Assembly: GCF_019511605.1 (NCBI RefSeq)
Contig: NZ_JAEUAV010000003.1
Location: forward strand, 124,001 to 188,000
DNA length: 64,000 nucleotides
Source of the DNA: Paraburkholderia phenoliruptrix
GTDB lineage: Bacteria; Pseudomonadota; Gammaproteobacteria; Burkholderiales; Burkholderiaceae
Reading direction: 5' to 3'
Part shown: piece after piece, positions 25,727-34,912 of the stretch
How the letters are laid out: each line of letters starts with the position of its first letter
Position numbering within the stretch: position 1 is the stretch's first letter
The notes under the pieces: generated by a model
Seen by the model: only the letters and a program-made list of their open reading frames with translations
Databases searched by the model: none
Told to the model about the DNA's origin: nothing
Program-made: the position numbers and the translations under genes

Positions 25727-26460
25727 ACGCTACTTTCGATTTTTCCGGCCGCTCGATTCTGGTAACGGGGGCCTCCAGTGGAATAGGCCGCGCGACGGTC
25801 GAAATGCTGTGCGCGAGCGGCGCCGACGTGGTGGCGGCGGCGCGCAATGTGAACGAGCTTGCTCGCCTTGCCGAGGAAACCGGCTGCGAGCCGTGGCAGC
25901 TCGACGTTAGCGACGAAGCCGCGATTGACGACGCGTTCAGCTCGCCAACCGCTTTCGACGGTCTGGTGAATTGCGCCGGCATTGCCTTGCTCGAGCGCGC
26001 AGTGGACACCACCGCCGCGAGCTTTGATCGCGTGATGGCGGTGAACGCGCGGGGCGCGGTGCTGGTCGCGAAGCATGTGGCGCGCGGGATGATCGAGGCG
26101 AAACGCGCCGGCAGCATCGTGAACGTGTCGAGCCAGGCGTCGCTCGTTGCGCTCGACGACCACCTGAGCTATTCGGCTTCGAAAGCAGCACTCGACGCGC
26201 TCACGCGGTCTTTGTGTATCGAGCTTGGGCCGTTTGGAATCCGCGCCAACAGCGTCAATCCGACTGTCACCTTGACGCCTATGGCGGTGCAGGCATGGAG
26301 CGACCCAGCGAAGCGGGAGCCGGCATTGAAGGCGATTCCGTTGGGGCGGTTCGCCGAGCCGGCCGAGGTGGCATCCGTGGTGCTGTTTCTGTTGAGCGAT
26401 GCCGCTTCTATGGTGAGCGGCGTGTGTTTGCCGGTCGATGGCGGGTTCCTCGTCAGGTGA
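25723..26460 (+). CDS. SDR-family dehydrogenase resembling L-xylulose reductase (DCXR)
   Basis: 245-residue classical short-chain dehydrogenase. The cofactor motif is VTGASSGIGRATVE, and AARN after beta-2 (an Arg) suggests NADP(H). The catalytic set lies in VNVSSQASLVALDDHLSYSASKAA. The late block NSVNPTVTLTPM, AWSDPAKREP, IPLGRFAEPAEVASVVLFLL parallels animal dicarbonyl/L-xylulose reductase (VNPTVVMTSM, WSDP, IPLGKFAE) strikingly well as recalled. It should interconvert a ketopentose or ketotetrose and its alcohol. ATG 25723 overlaps the kinase stop (ATGA), so it is the last gene of this operon. Activity as D-threitol or another polyol dehydrogenase is an alternative. Confidence 0.85.
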   Translation: MNATFDFSGRSILVTGASSGIGRATVEMLCASGADVVAAARNVNELARLAEETGCEPWQLDVSDEAAIDDAFSSPTAFDGLVNCAGIALLERAVDTTAASFDRVMAVNARGAVLVAKHVARGMIEAKRAGSIVNVSSQASLVALDDHLSYSASKAALDALTRSLCIELGPFGIRANSVNPTVTLTPMAVQAWSDPAKREPALKAIPLGRFAEPAEVASVVLFLLSDAASMVSGVCLPVDGGFLVR

Positions 26461-26477
26461 GCCCGCCGCGGCACCGC

Positions 26478-27428
26478 CTACAGCACGGTCCTGACATGCC
26501 AGAGTTCGGGAAACAGAACCACGTCCAGCATCTTGCGCAAGTAGGGCGCCCCACTGGTCCCGCCGGTGCCCTGCTTGAAGCCGATAATTCTTTCGACAGT
26601 CGTCACGTGCCTGAAGCGCCATTGCCGGAAAGCGTCCTCGAGATCGACCAGTTCCTCGGCCATCTCGTACAGCTCCCAATGCTGTGACGGGTTGCGATAC
26701 ACCTCGAGCCACGCCGCTTCGACGGAAGCGTCGTGAACCGTGGGTTGCGTCCAGTCGCGCTCGAGCCGCTCGGGCGCAATGGCAAACCCGCGCCGCGCCA
26801 GCAGTTTCACTACTTCGTCATAGAACGACGGCGCCTCGAGCGATGCCTTCACCTCGGCGAGCACATCCTCGCGATGCGAGTGCGGCTTTAGCATCCGATC
26901 GTTCTTGTTGCCGAGCAAAAATTCGATCTGCCGATACTGATAAGACTGGAAGCCAGACGAGCTGCCGAGATAGGGCCGCATAGACGTGTATTCGGAAGGC
27001 GTCATGGTCGCGAGAACGTTCCATGCCTGCACGAGCTGCTCCATGATCCGCGAGACGCGCGCGAGCATCTTGAACGCCGGCGGCAGTTCGTCGCGATGCA
27101 CCGCGTCGAGTGCGGCGCGCAACTCGTAGAGCGCGAGCTTCATCCACAATTCGCTCGTCTGGTGCTGAATGATGAAAAGCATCTCGTTGTGATCGGGCGA
27201 TAACGGGTGCTGCGCATTGAGCACCGTCCCGAGCGACAGATAGTCGCCGTAACTCATCGACTGCGAGAAGTCGAGTTGCGCGTCGTGCCAGCCATCGGTT
27301 GAAGCGTCCTGTCCGGCCGCAGTTGCAGTGTTGACGGTAGCGGCGGACTCGGCACGCCCATGACCGAACGGGCAACCCTGCGCGGCGCTTTCTTCGGGCA
27401 AGCCCGGCGTTTGCATGTGATCGTTCAT
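26478..27428 (-). CDS. kynA: Tryptophan 2,3-dioxygenase
   Basis: 316-residue heme dioxygenase that opens the indole ring of L-tryptophan to N-formylkynurenine. Family blocks are [59 protein letters not shown] and, near the end, [22 protein letters not shown], with the proximal heme His in [12 protein letters not shown] and substrate-binding Thr in KQGTGGTSG. About 45 N-terminal residues are poorly conserved. ATG 27428 follows GAGGAG. It is the last gene of kynB-kynU-kynA. Confidence 0.97.
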   Translation of the reverse strand: MNDHMQTPGLPEESAAQGCPFGHGRAESAATVNTATAAGQDASTDGWHDAQLDFSQSMSYGDYLSLGTVLNAQHPLSPDHNEMLFIIQHQTSELWMKLALYELRAALDAVHRDELPPAFKMLARVSRIMEQLVQAWNVLATMTPSEYTSMRPYLGSSSGFQSYQYRQIEFLLGNKNDRMLKPHSHREDVLAEVKASLEAPSFYDEVVKLLARRGFAIAPERLERDWTQPTVHDASVEAAWLEVYRNPSQHWELYEMAEELVDLEDAFRQWRFRHVTTVERIIGFKQGTGGTSGAPYLRKMLDVVLFPELWHVRTVL

Positions 27429-27437
27429 TGTGGCTCC

Positions 27438-28688
27438 TCAGGTCACGGCGCCGCGGGCGGCAAATTCGGGGGCGCGCCAGGTCTCGCGCGCGAGCACGTC
27501 GCGCAGGGTTTCGACGGCGTCCCACACATCGACAAAGCGCGTATAAAGCGGCGTGAAGCCGAAGCGCAACACATGCGGCTCGCGGTAATCGCCAATCACG
27601 CCACGCGCGATTAGCGCCTGCATCACTTCATAGCCATGCGGATGCTCGAAGCTCGCATGGGAGCCGCGCTGCGCATGCGCGCGCGGCGTGACGAGCTTGA
27701 GCGGAAACTCGCTGCAACGCGTTTCGACCAGTTCGATGAAAAGATCCGTCAACGCGAGCGACTTGCGGCGAATCGCCTGCATGTCGGTTTGCAGGAAGAC
27801 GTCGAGCCCGCATTCGACCAGCGCCATCGACACCATCGGCTGCGTGCCGCACAGATACCGCCCAACGCCTTCGTCCGGACGATACGTCGGGTTCATCGCG
27901 AACGGCGCTGCATGTCCCCACCAGCCGGAAAGCGGCTGCGCGAAGTCGTTCTGATGACGCTTGGGCACCCACACGAAGCCGGGCGAGCCGGGGCCGCCGT
28001 TCAGATACTTGTACGTGCAGCCCACCGCATAGTCCGCGCCGACGCCGTTCAGATCCACCGGCACGGCGCCCGCCGAATGCGCAAGATCCCACAGCGCTAG
28101 TGCGCCCTTGTCGTGCATCAGTTGCGTCAACGCGGCCATGTCGTGCATGTAGCCGGTGCGGTAGTTCACGTGCGTGATCATCGCGATCGCGGTGTCCTCG
28201 CCGATGGCCTCGGGCAGCTCGGACGGATCGTCGACAAGACGCAACTCATAGCCGCGGTCGAGCTGCTCGATCAGCCCCTGCGCGATGTACAGATCCGACG
28301 GAAAGTTCGACCGCTCGGAAACGATCACGCGCCGCTTCGGGTCGCGCGCGTCGGCGAGCCGCAAGGCAGCGGAGAGCACCTTGAACAGGTTGATCGAAAT
28401 CGTATCGGTCACGACCACTTCGTTTTCCACCGCGCCGATCAGCGGCGCGAGCTTGTTGCCGAGGCGGCGCGGCAGCGCGAACCAGCCGGCGGCATTCCAG
28501 CTGCGGATCAGCCCTTCGCCCCATTCGGCGGCGATCACCGTCTGCGCGCGCTGCGCGGCGGCGGCCGGCGGCACGCCGAGCGAATTGCCGTCGAGGTAGA
28601 TCGTGGTGGGCGACAGCGCGAACTGGTCGCGCAGTGTCGCGAGCGGGTCGGCGCGGTCGAGCGCCAATGCTTCTTCGCGGTGATTCAT
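27438..28688 (-). CDS. kynU: Kynureninase
   Basis: 416-residue PLP enzyme that cleaves L-kynurenine to anthranilate and L-alanine. [11 protein letters not shown] near the N-terminus, [17 protein letters not shown] with the PLP-binding Asp, and [19 protein letters not shown] with the Schiff-base Lys are the family landmarks. It ends 9 bases before the kynA ATG, so both are co-transcribed. A hexanucleotide repeat separates it from kynB upstream. Confidence 0.97.
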   Translation of the reverse strand: MNHREEALALDRADPLATLRDQFALSPTTIYLDGNSLGVPPAAAAQRAQTVIAAEWGEGLIRSWNAAGWFALPRRLGNKLAPLIGAVENEVVVTDTISINLFKVLSAALRLADARDPKRRVIVSERSNFPSDLYIAQGLIEQLDRGYELRLVDDPSELPEAIGEDTAIAMITHVNYRTGYMHDMAALTQLMHDKGALALWDLAHSAGAVPVDLNGVGADYAVGCTYKYLNGGPGSPGFVWVPKRHQNDFAQPLSGWWGHAAPFAMNPTYRPDEGVGRYLCGTQPMVSMALVECGLDVFLQTDMQAIRRKSLALTDLFIELVETRCSEFPLKLVTPRAHAQRGSHASFEHPHGYEVMQALIARGVIGDYREPHVLRFGFTPLYTRFVDVWDAVETLRDVLARETWRAPEFAARGAVT

Positions 28689-28746
28689 AAGGGTCTCGTG
28701 GGTTCGCGGAGCGTGGATTCGGGAATTGCGGATTGCGGCTTACGGA

Positions 28747-28806
28747 TTGGGCCTGGGCCTGGGCTTGGGCGTGGGCTTGGGCGTGGGCTTGGGCTTGGGC
28801 TTGGGC
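28747..28806. repeat. Hexanucleotide repeat NTGGGC, ten units, between kynU and kynB
   Basis: Ten consecutive 6-base units of the form (T/C/G)TGGGC fill 28747-28806, with TTGGGC in six of them. The array lies within the kyn operon, in the 135-base gap after kynB, and is followed by GGCGGC before the kynB stop. It is noncoding and could vary by slippage, changing spacing within the polycistronic mRNA. Confidence 0.9.
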
Positions 28807-28823
28807 GGCGGCTGCGAACAGAC

Positions 28824-29462
28824 TCAGCGCGCGGCCGGCAGCGCGCGCAGCACCGCGCGCACCGGGCTCGCGTCGAGCGTGGTCAGCTTGAGCGGCAGCG
28901 CGATGAGTTCATAGTCGCCCGGCGCGACCTCGTCGAGCACGATGCCTTCGAGAATGGCCATGCCGTGCGCGCGAATGCGATGGTGCGCGTCCATCGTCTT
29001 CGACTCCTGCGGGTCGAGCGAGGGCGTGTCGATGCCGACCAGCTTCACGCCGTTCGCCGCGAGCAGGTCGATGGTTTCGGCAGCCACCGCGCAGAAGGCG
29101 CTGTCCCACACGGTGCTCGGCGCATTCCTGTAAGTGCGCAGTAAGACTCGCGGCGGCAGGTCGGCCAGCGAGTCGTGCAGATGTTGTGGCGTCACAACAG
29201 GCGACGCGCCGATGCAGTGAATCACGCGGCAGGGTCCGAGATACGTGTCGAGCGGCACGCGGCCGATCGCGGCACCCGCCGCGTCGTAGTGCAGGGGCGC
29301 GTCCGTGTGAGCGCCGGTGTGCGGCGAGAGCGTAAGCCGCGCCACGTTGACAGGCGAGCCGGCCTCGATTCGCCAGACGCGTTCTATGCCGACCGGCGTG
29401 TCGCCAGGCCAGACGGGGGTCGTGGTATCTACGGCAGGGGTGATGTCCCAGAGAGTCTGCAT
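28824..29462 (-). CDS. kynB: Kynurenine formamidase
   Basis: 212-residue cyclase-family metal hydrolase that deformylates N-formylkynurenine to kynurenine, first gene of kynB-kynU-kynA. Metal ligands are in [18 protein letters not shown], and the opening [20 protein letters not shown] is characteristic. The ATG at 29462 gives the usual length; an in-frame upstream codon at 29570 would add 36 unrelated residues and enter the promoter. It is divergent from kynR. Possible start ambiguity remains because the ribosome site before 29462 is weak. Confidence 0.95.
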   Translation of the reverse strand: MQTLWDITPAVDTTTPVWPGDTPVGIERVWRIEAGSPVNVARLTLSPHTGAHTDAPLHYDAAGAAIGRVPLDTYLGPCRVIHCIGASPVVTPQHLHDSLADLPPRVLLRTYRNAPSTVWDSAFCAVAAETIDLLAANGVKLVGIDTPSLDPQESKTMDAHHRIRAHGMAILEGIVLDEVAPGDYELIALPLKLTTLDASPVRAVLRALPAAR

Positions 29463-29515
29463 ATCCGCATTTGGGTGGATGTCTATAGGGAATGATAGGC
29501 GTAGAGCGGCGAAAT

Positions 29516-29534
29516 GTGATTGCGAAAAAATCAC
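29516..29534. promoter_or_regulatory. Inverted repeat between divergent kynB and kynR, candidate KynR operator
   Basis: GTGATT (29516-29521), a 7-base A-rich spacer, then AATCAC (29529-29534) make a 19-bp dyad in the 128-base region between kynB and kynR. Lrp/AsnC regulators often bind dyads with A/T-rich centres, and kynR homologues control the divergent operon in response to kynurenine. The assignment is inferred from position. Confidence 0.5.
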
Positions 29535-29590
29535 CTTCTTGGCCCGGTCTTGGAACATAATTTGAGACAAATGGGAAAGGGAGACCGAAA

Positions 29591-30106
29591 ATGAACGCGA
29601 TCTCGCTCGACGCCACCGATTGCCGTATCTTGACGGTGCTGCAGCAGGAAGGACGAATCAGCAATCTCGATCTTGCGGAGCGCATCTCGCTGTCGCCGTC
29701 GGCGTGTCTGCGCCGCTTACGTCTGCTGGAAGAACAGGGTGTCATCGAGCACTATCGCGCGTGTCTGAACCGCGAAGTGCTGGGTTTTGAACTCGAGGCG
29801 TTCGTGCAGGTGTCGATGCGCAACGAACAGCAGAACTGGCACGAGCGCTTTGCCGAGGCGTTGCGCGATTGGCCGGAAGTGGTGGGCGCTTTTGTCGTGA
29901 CGGGCGAGACGCATTATCTGCTGCGGGTTCTCGCGCACAACCTCAAGCACTATTCGGATTTCGTGCTGCAGCGTCTGTACAAGGCGCCAGGCGTGCTGGA
30001 TATCCGTTCGAATATCGTGCTGCAGACGTTAAAGGAAGATTCGGGCGTACCGGTCTCGCTGGTCACGCGCACCGGCACCCACGGCGCGCCGCACAACGAC
30101 CGCTGA
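29591..30106 (+). CDS. kynR: Lrp/AsnC-family regulator of the kynurenine pathway
   Basis: 171-residue Lrp/AsnC regulator. It has an N-terminal helix-turn-helix ([30 protein letters not shown], about 22-51) and a C-terminal ligand-binding RAM domain with [12 protein letters not shown] and [15 protein letters not shown]. It is divergent from kynB. KynR of pseudomonads activates kyn genes when it binds kynurenine, and gene order here supports the same role. AAAGGGAG precedes the ATG. Confidence 0.92.
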   Translation: MNAISLDATDCRILTVLQQEGRISNLDLAERISLSPSACLRRLRLLEEQGVIEHYRACLNREVLGFELEAFVQVSMRNEQQNWHERFAEALRDWPEVVGAFVVTGETHYLLRVLAHNLKHYSDFVLQRLYKAPGVLDIRSNIVLQTLKEDSGVPVSLVTRTGTHGAPHNDR

Positions 30107-30176
30107 GGCACGCTGGCAACGGCCTGCCGCAACGGGTCGCCTGCTGCCCTGCGGCGCTTGCCGGCCGCGTCTTCGC

Positions 30177-30686
30177 CTAGAGCGGCTCGAGTCCGTGGAA
30201 CTGGCCGTTCTGAAAGACGAGCGGTGCAATGCTGGCGGCGTTCTCATGCACGCCGCAGCGCTCCACCTCGCCGACAAAGATGACGTGATCGCCTTCTTCG
30301 TACCGGCTGCGGTTATGGCATTCGAACCAGGCGAGCGCGCCGTCGAGCACCGGCATGCCGGTGTCGCCCGCCGCGTGCGAGACGCCTTCGAAGCGATCGC
30401 CTTTGAGCGTGGCGAAGCGCTTGCATAGATCGAGTTGCGACGCGGCCAGCACGTTGACAACGTAGTGGCTGTTCGCACGAAACACCGACATGGACGCCGA
30501 GCGCGTGGCAAGACTCCACAGCACGAGCGGCGGGTCGAGCGAGACCGAGTTGAACGAACTCGCCGTGATGCCAATCAACTGCCCCGACGGCGCACGCGTT
30601 GTAATGACGGTGACGCCGGTGGCGAATTGGCTGAGCGCCTGCCGGAAGGCGGGCTGGTCGAAGTTGGGCGGGCTGGCTTGCTTCAT
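30177..30686 (-). CDS. Flavin reductase-like domain protein
   Basis: 169-residue protein of the flavin reductase-like (HpaC/DIM6/NTAB) fold. FRQALSQFATGVTVITTR near the N-terminus, GITASSFNSVSLDPPLVLWS (the flavin-binding block) and HVIFVGEVE near the end mark the family. Such proteins reduce FMN or FAD with NAD(P)H for a partner monooxygenase. No monooxygenase gene adjoins it, so its partner is unknown. ATG 30686 gives the full domain; the frame is open upstream without homology. It is convergent with kynR. Confidence 0.85.
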   Translation of the reverse strand: MKQASPPNFDQPAFRQALSQFATGVTVITTRAPSGQLIGITASSFNSVSLDPPLVLWSLATRSASMSVFRANSHYVVNVLAASQLDLCKRFATLKGDRFEGVSHAAGDTGMPVLDGALAWFECHNRSRYEEGDHVIFVGEVERCGVHENAASIAPLVFQNGQFHGLEPL

Positions 30687-30942
30687 CGCGCGCGAGCCGC
30701 CGGTGCCTGGCCGCTGGAATCCGCGCTGCAGCTTTCGCGCGCACGGCGGGAAACAGATGATTCGAAAGTCATAGTGAAAATCGTCGATTTGCCCCAATTT
30801 TAACTGCAATCGCGGCACACCGGCCGCGACGCAACCGGTGCCGTGCAAAACCGGCTAAGCTGGAACGCTGCGCCGATGGCATGGGCGTTGCGGCGAAGTC
30901 AACGCGGCACGGGCCGATCACGAGTTCGAAGGAGCGAGCAGC

Positions 30943-31491
30943 ATGAGTCAGACAGGCGAAATCGCCACCTTGGGTGGCGGGTGTTTCTGGTGCCTCGAAG
31001 CGGTTTATCTGGGCGTCGACGGCGTCAACTCGGTGGAGTCGGGCTATGCGGGCGGTCACACGCAACATCCGACCTATGAACAGGTGTGCGACGGCGCGAC
31101 GGGCCATGCCGAAGTGGTGAAGGTCGACTTCGACCCGTCGAAGATCAGCTATCGCGAGATTCTGGATATTTTCTTTGCGATCCACGATCCCACGCAACTA
31201 AACCGGCAAGGTAACGATGTCGGCACGCAATACCGCTCCGTCATCTTCACCCATTCCGACGCGCAGCGCGAGGCGGCTTTGCAGGCGATCCGGGAAATCG
31301 GCGAGCAGCGTATCTACGACGGGCAGATCGTCACGCAAGTGCTGCCGCTCGACGGCAATTACTGGCCTGCGGAAGCCTATCATCAGAACTATTTCGCGCA
31401 GCATCCGGATCAGGGGTATTGCTCGTTCGTGGTGGCGCCCAAGGTGGCCAAATTCCGCCAGAAGTTCGCTCACCGGATCAAGGCGGGCTGA
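30943..31491 (+). CDS. msrA: Peptide-methionine (S)-S-oxide reductase
   Basis: 182-residue MsrA, which repairs oxidised methionine in proteins. The catalytic motif GGCFWCLEAVY is at residues 12-22. GYAGGHTQHPTYEQVC and HAEVVKVDFDP follow. A late Cys in DQGYCSFVVAPK is suited to resolving the disulfide. AAGGAG precedes the ATG. It stands as a single gene. Confidence 0.97.
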   Translation: MSQTGEIATLGGGCFWCLEAVYLGVDGVNSVESGYAGGHTQHPTYEQVCDGATGHAEVVKVDFDPSKISYREILDIFFAIHDPTQLNRQGNDVGTQYRSVIFTHSDAQREAALQAIREIGEQRIYDGQIVTQVLPLDGNYWPAEAYHQNYFAQHPDQGYCSFVVAPKVAKFRQKFAHRIKAG

Positions 31492-31598
31492 GCGGGCAGG
31501 GTGGGCGTGCGATGGCGCCCCCCCCGAGATGCGCGCGGTAGGTTGATGAACGTGCGGAGCGCGGCAGGCGGTGGATCGGTGCATGCCGCGCTCAGGCG

Positions 31599-32843
31599 TC
31601 ATGCTGGCGGATGCGGCTGCTGCCCGCTCTCCGGCGCCTGGTCGTTCTCCGGCTCCTGCCCGCTCCCCGGGTCCTGCTCGTTCTCGCGCTCCTGCTCCTG
31701 CGTAAGCCGCACGCACGCCTCGACAATCTCCCGCGCCAGCTCGATACAGCTAAGCGGCGCCGAACCTTCCGCCTTGTTGTTCACCGCGATCACCACCGGC
31801 TGCCCGGCAAGCGCATAGCGCGCGGCCAGTTCCGCGAGCGACGCGCGCGTGGCCGGATCCTCGTCGACGAGCTTGTCGAACGGCTCGTATTTCGCCTTCG
31901 CCTGCTCGTATTTGAAGCCGCCATGCAGGCTCCAGCGCACGATCAGCGGGCCGGCCGGCTCGCCGTCCAGCAGCGCGAGGGCCGCGGCCTGCCGCAGCGG
32001 GTCGGGCATGCGCGCATGAATGCCCACGCAATAGCGCACTCCCGCCGCTTTCAGCGTACGAATGAAGCGCGGCGTCAGAAGACTCGCATCGCGGATTTCA
32101 ATTGCATAACAGGTGCCTTCGGGAAGCTTCGGCAACGCCGTCAAGAACGCGGCCAGCCGTTCGAGGAACACCGCCGGCTGCGCGAGCATCTGATCGGGCA
32201 GGGGCGGAAGCTGAAACACCAGCGCGCCGGCCTTCGCCCCTAGCCCTTCGAGGCAGGGCGTGACGAAGTCGTCGATTGCCATTTGTGCGTTCAGAAAGCA
32301 CGGATTCAGCGACACCGGCTCGCCGCGTTCGGCACGCACCGTGGCGTCAGTGATAGTCATCGGCGCTTTGACGATGAAGCGGAAATCGTCGGGCACCTGC
32401 TGTGCGTAGCGCAGGTAGTCGGTGACGGTGAGCGCCTGGTAAAACGAGCGGTCGATGCTGACCGTCTTCAGCAGCGGATGCGCGCCGTAGGCCGTGAGGC
32501 CGTCGCGCGAAAGCTTGCTGTTGCTGTATTCGTCACCGTAGACAATGCCGTTCCAGCCGGGGAACGACCAGGTGGACGTGCCAAGGTGGATTTGCGGCGG
32601 CAGTTGCGCGGCGAGCGCGAGTACGTCCTGCGACGGCGGGGCGGCGAGAATTTCGCGGGCTCGGCGCTTTTTTGGCGCATCGGTACGGGACGCCGGCGCA
32701 GCGGCGGGCGCTGCTTGCACCGGCAAGCCGAACAGGTCGAACTGCACCGCTTCGCCTTGTGTCTGTTCGCCTTGCGCCTGTTCTTCTATTCCGCCCGGCG
32801 CGCCGGGCGCTCCTTCGAGTTCGCTTGTCCCGCGTTGGTCCAT
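31599..32843 (-). CDS. DUF72-domain protein
   Basis: 414-residue protein with a DUF72 (YecE-like, TIM-barrel-like) domain from about residue 80 to 370. HLGTSTWSFPGWNGIVYG, FYQALTVTDYLRYAQQVPDDF and FIVKAPMTITDA are the usual opening blocks, with YAIEIRDASL and PVVIAVNNKAEGSAPLSCIEL later. The biochemical role of DUF72 is not established. Both ends are low-complexity: the N-terminus is Gly/Gln/Ala-rich and the last about 35 residues are a Glu/Gln/Asn/Pro repeat tail encoded by imperfect tandem DNA repeats. An 8-base C-run lies in the gap downstream. Confidence 0.88.
   Translation of the reverse strand: MDQRGTSELEGAPGAPGGIEEQAQGEQTQGEAVQFDLFGLPVQAAPAAAPASRTDAPKKRRAREILAAPPSQDVLALAAQLPPQIHLGTSTWSFPGWNGIVYGDEYSNSKLSRDGLTAYGAHPLLKTVSIDRSFYQALTVTDYLRYAQQVPDDFRFIVKAPMTITDATVRAERGEPVSLNPCFLNAQMAIDDFVTPCLEGLGAKAGALVFQLPPLPDQMLAQPAVFLERLAAFLTALPKLPEGTCYAIEIRDASLLTPRFIRTLKAAGVRYCVGIHARMPDPLRQAAALALLDGEPAGPLIVRWSLHGGFKYEQAKAKYEPFDKLVDEDPATRASLAELAARYALAGQPVVIAVNNKAEGSAPLSCIELAREIVEACVRLTQEQERENEQDPGSGQEPENDQAPESGQQPHPPA
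31625..31710. repeat. Imperfect repeat encoding the acidic/Gln-rich C-terminal tail of the DUF72 protein
   Basis: The plus strand repeats variants of CTCCGG(C/G)(G/T)CCTG and TCGTTCTC several times, which the gene reads as alternating EQE/ENEQ, DPGSGQEPEN and DQAPESGQQP blocks. The tail carries no domain and is likely variable between strains. Confidence 0.6.
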
Positions 32844-32914
32844 CGAGATTCGACCTGCTGTTCAGTGGTGTGCGCCGCGGCGGCACGCTTTCGTACGGCG
32901 CCGCGGCGCTTTCG

Positions 32915-34129
32915 TCACAGCGGTTTCTCGTACATGTAGCGGCGCGACCACGGCAGGGTTTTCGCGCTGCGGCCGGCCTTGCGGCATACGACCTGATAGA
33001 TGGAGACGTCGTCGTTCTCGAATGCATACGCGCAGCCGGCCAGGTACACCCGCCAGATGCGGAATTTTTCGTCGTCGACGAGCTTGCGCGCTTCTTCCGC
33101 GTGCGCCTCGAAGTTCTCCGCCCAGATGTCGAGCGTGTGCGCATAGTGACGGCGCAGGCTTTCCACGTCAACCGCTTCGAGACCGCCGCGCTGCATCGAC
33201 TCCAGCGCAAGGCTGATATGCGGCAGCTCGCCGTCCGGAAACACGTAGCGGTCGATGAACTCGCCGCCGCCGAGCGCCGTCTCGCCGCTGTCCGAGTCGC
33301 TCGACGTGATGCCGTGATTCATCGCGATGCCGTCGTCGGTAAGCAGGTCGTGTATTTTCCGGAAGTAGCCCGGCAGGTTCTTACGGCCGACGTGTTCGAA
33401 CATGCCCACGCTCGTGATCCGGTCGAACTGGCCCTGAACGTCGCGGTAGTCCTGCAGACGAATCTCAATCTGGTTCTCGAGTCCCGCGGCTTTTACACGC
33501 GCGGTGGCGAGGTCGAACTGGTTTTGCGACAGCGTCACGCCCACGCATTGCGCGCCGAATTTCTGCGCCGCGCGCAGCACGAGCGCCCCCCAGCCGCAGC
33601 CGATGTCGAGCAGACGCTGCCCCGGCTGCACCTGAATCTTGGTGAGGATGTGGTCGATTTTCTTCAGCTGCGCGGTGGCCAGATCTTCGTCGCCGTTCTC
33701 GAAGTAGGCGCACGAGTACACCATGTTCTCGTCGAGCCAGAGCTTGTAGAACTCGTTCGAGACGTCGTAGTGATACTGGATCGCCTTCTTGTCGGACGCT
33801 TTCGAATGCTGGAAATAGCGCCGCACGCGCGCGAGCTTTCCGGCACTGGTGACCGTATTGCGCGCGAGCTGATAGCCCACGTTGATGATGTCCGAGAGCT
33901 TGCCCTCGATGTCTATCTTGCCCTTGACGTACGCCTCGCCGAGGTTGTCGAGGCTCGGTTCGAGCAGATAAGGCAGGGCCGTCGCGCTCTTCACATGCAG
34001 CGTGACCTGGGGCGCGGCGAACCGCCCGAAGTCGTGCTGCTGGCCGTCCCACAGCACGAGACGCGCCGGCAGGTCAGCCTTGGTTTTTACTTCTTCCACC
34101 CACTGCGCCAGCTTTTTCTCCCAGAACAT
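32915..34129 (-). CDS. cfa: Cyclopropane-fatty-acid synthase family methyltransferase
   Basis: 404-residue SAM-dependent methyltransferase of the CFA/mycolate cyclopropane family, which adds a methylene from SAM across double bonds of membrane phospholipid acyl chains. SAM-binding motif I is LLDIGCGWGALVLRAAQ, preceded by YHYDVSNEFYKLWLDENMVYSCAYF, the usual substrate-side signature. An N-terminal extension of about 100 residues is shared with the family. ATG 34129 follows GGAG. Homology to Cfa is clear, but related uncharacterised methyltransferases exist, so lipid specificity is inferred. Confidence 0.9.
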   Translation of the reverse strand: MFWEKKLAQWVEEVKTKADLPARLVLWDGQQHDFGRFAAPQVTLHVKSATALPYLLEPSLDNLGEAYVKGKIDIEGKLSDIINVGYQLARNTVTSAGKLARVRRYFQHSKASDKKAIQYHYDVSNEFYKLWLDENMVYSCAYFENGDEDLATAQLKKIDHILTKIQVQPGQRLLDIGCGWGALVLRAAQKFGAQCVGVTLSQNQFDLATARVKAAGLENQIEIRLQDYRDVQGQFDRITSVGMFEHVGRKNLPGYFRKIHDLLTDDGIAMNHGITSSDSDSGETALGGGEFIDRYVFPDGELPHISLALESMQRGGLEAVDVESLRRHYAHTLDIWAENFEAHAEEARKLVDDEKFRIWRVYLAGCAYAFENDDVSIYQVVCRKAGRSAKTLPWSRRYMYEKPL

Positions 34130-34270
34130 GCGATTTCTCCGTGTCCGTTGAATTAAAGCAAAGCTTGTGTCGATCGCAATGCGGTCCGGCGCCAATCTCA
34201 CGCCGTGCGATGCGATCTTCGCCGCGCACCGCTGCATGGGCCGCGCGCTGACGATGTTGTTGGTTCGGAT

Positions 34271-34912
34271 TCAGGGCGACAGACGGGCGATCTGCCAGTC
34301 GCTGGTTTCGCTCGAACGCGTGTAAAGCAGACGGTCGTGCAGACGCGACGGCCGGCCCTGCCAGAATTCGATTGCTTCGGGCACCAAACGATAGCCGCCC
34401 CAATGCGGCGGACGCGGCGGTTCATCGCCGTATTGCAGGCGCATTTCGCGTTCGCGTGTTTCGAGCTGCGAACGGCTTTCAATCACCTGACTCTGATTCG
34501 ACGCCCACGCGCCGATACGCGAGCCAGGCGGCCGCGACGCGAAATAGGCGTCGCTTTCTTCCGCGCTCGTTTTGACGACGCGCCCCTCGATACGCACCTG
34601 GCGCTCGAGTTCGATCCAGTAGAACAGCAGGCTCGCGTAAGGATTCGCGGCGAGCTCGCGGCCCTTGCGGCTTTCGTAATTGGTGAAGAACACGAAGCCG
34701 CGCTCGTCGACGCCTTTGATCAGGACGATGCGCGCCGAAGGGCGGCCGCGCGAGTCCGCGGTGGCGAGCGTCATGGTATTCGGCTCGGGCAGTTTCGCTT
34801 CGACAGCCTGTTGAAACCAGACGTCGAATTGCCGGAACGGGTCGCGGTCCACGTCGCCGATGTCCAGAGAACCCAGCGAATAATTTTTTCGAAGCTCGGC
34901 GAGTGAGGTCAT
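34271..34912 (-). CDS. pdxH: Pyridoxamine 5'-phosphate oxidase
   Basis: 213-residue FMN enzyme that oxidises pyridoxine or pyridoxamine 5'-phosphate to PLP. It has the normal length and blocks: [61 protein letters not shown] and the ending [20 protein letters not shown]. It is divergent from tcdA and follows cfa's upstream side as a monocistron. Confidence 0.97.
   Translation of the reverse strand: MTSLAELRKNYSLGSLDIGDVDRDPFRQFDVWFQQAVEAKLPEPNTMTLATADSRGRPSARIVLIKGVDERGFVFFTNYESRKGRELAANPYASLLFYWIELERQVRIEGRVVKTSAEESDAYFASRPPGSRIGAWASNQSQVIESRSQLETREREMRLQYGDEPPRPPHWGGYRLVPEAIEFWQGRPSRLHDRLLYTRSSETSDWQIARLSP

Noticed and set aside
31518..31525. Run of eight C after msrA as a phase-variation tract
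   Set aside because: It lies between two genes, outside both reading frames and without a visible promoter spacing role.
32672..34156. Long plus-strand frame opposite the methyltransferase gene
   Set aside because: The minus strand carries an intact SAM-binding motif and CFA family blocks; the plus frame is a shadow.
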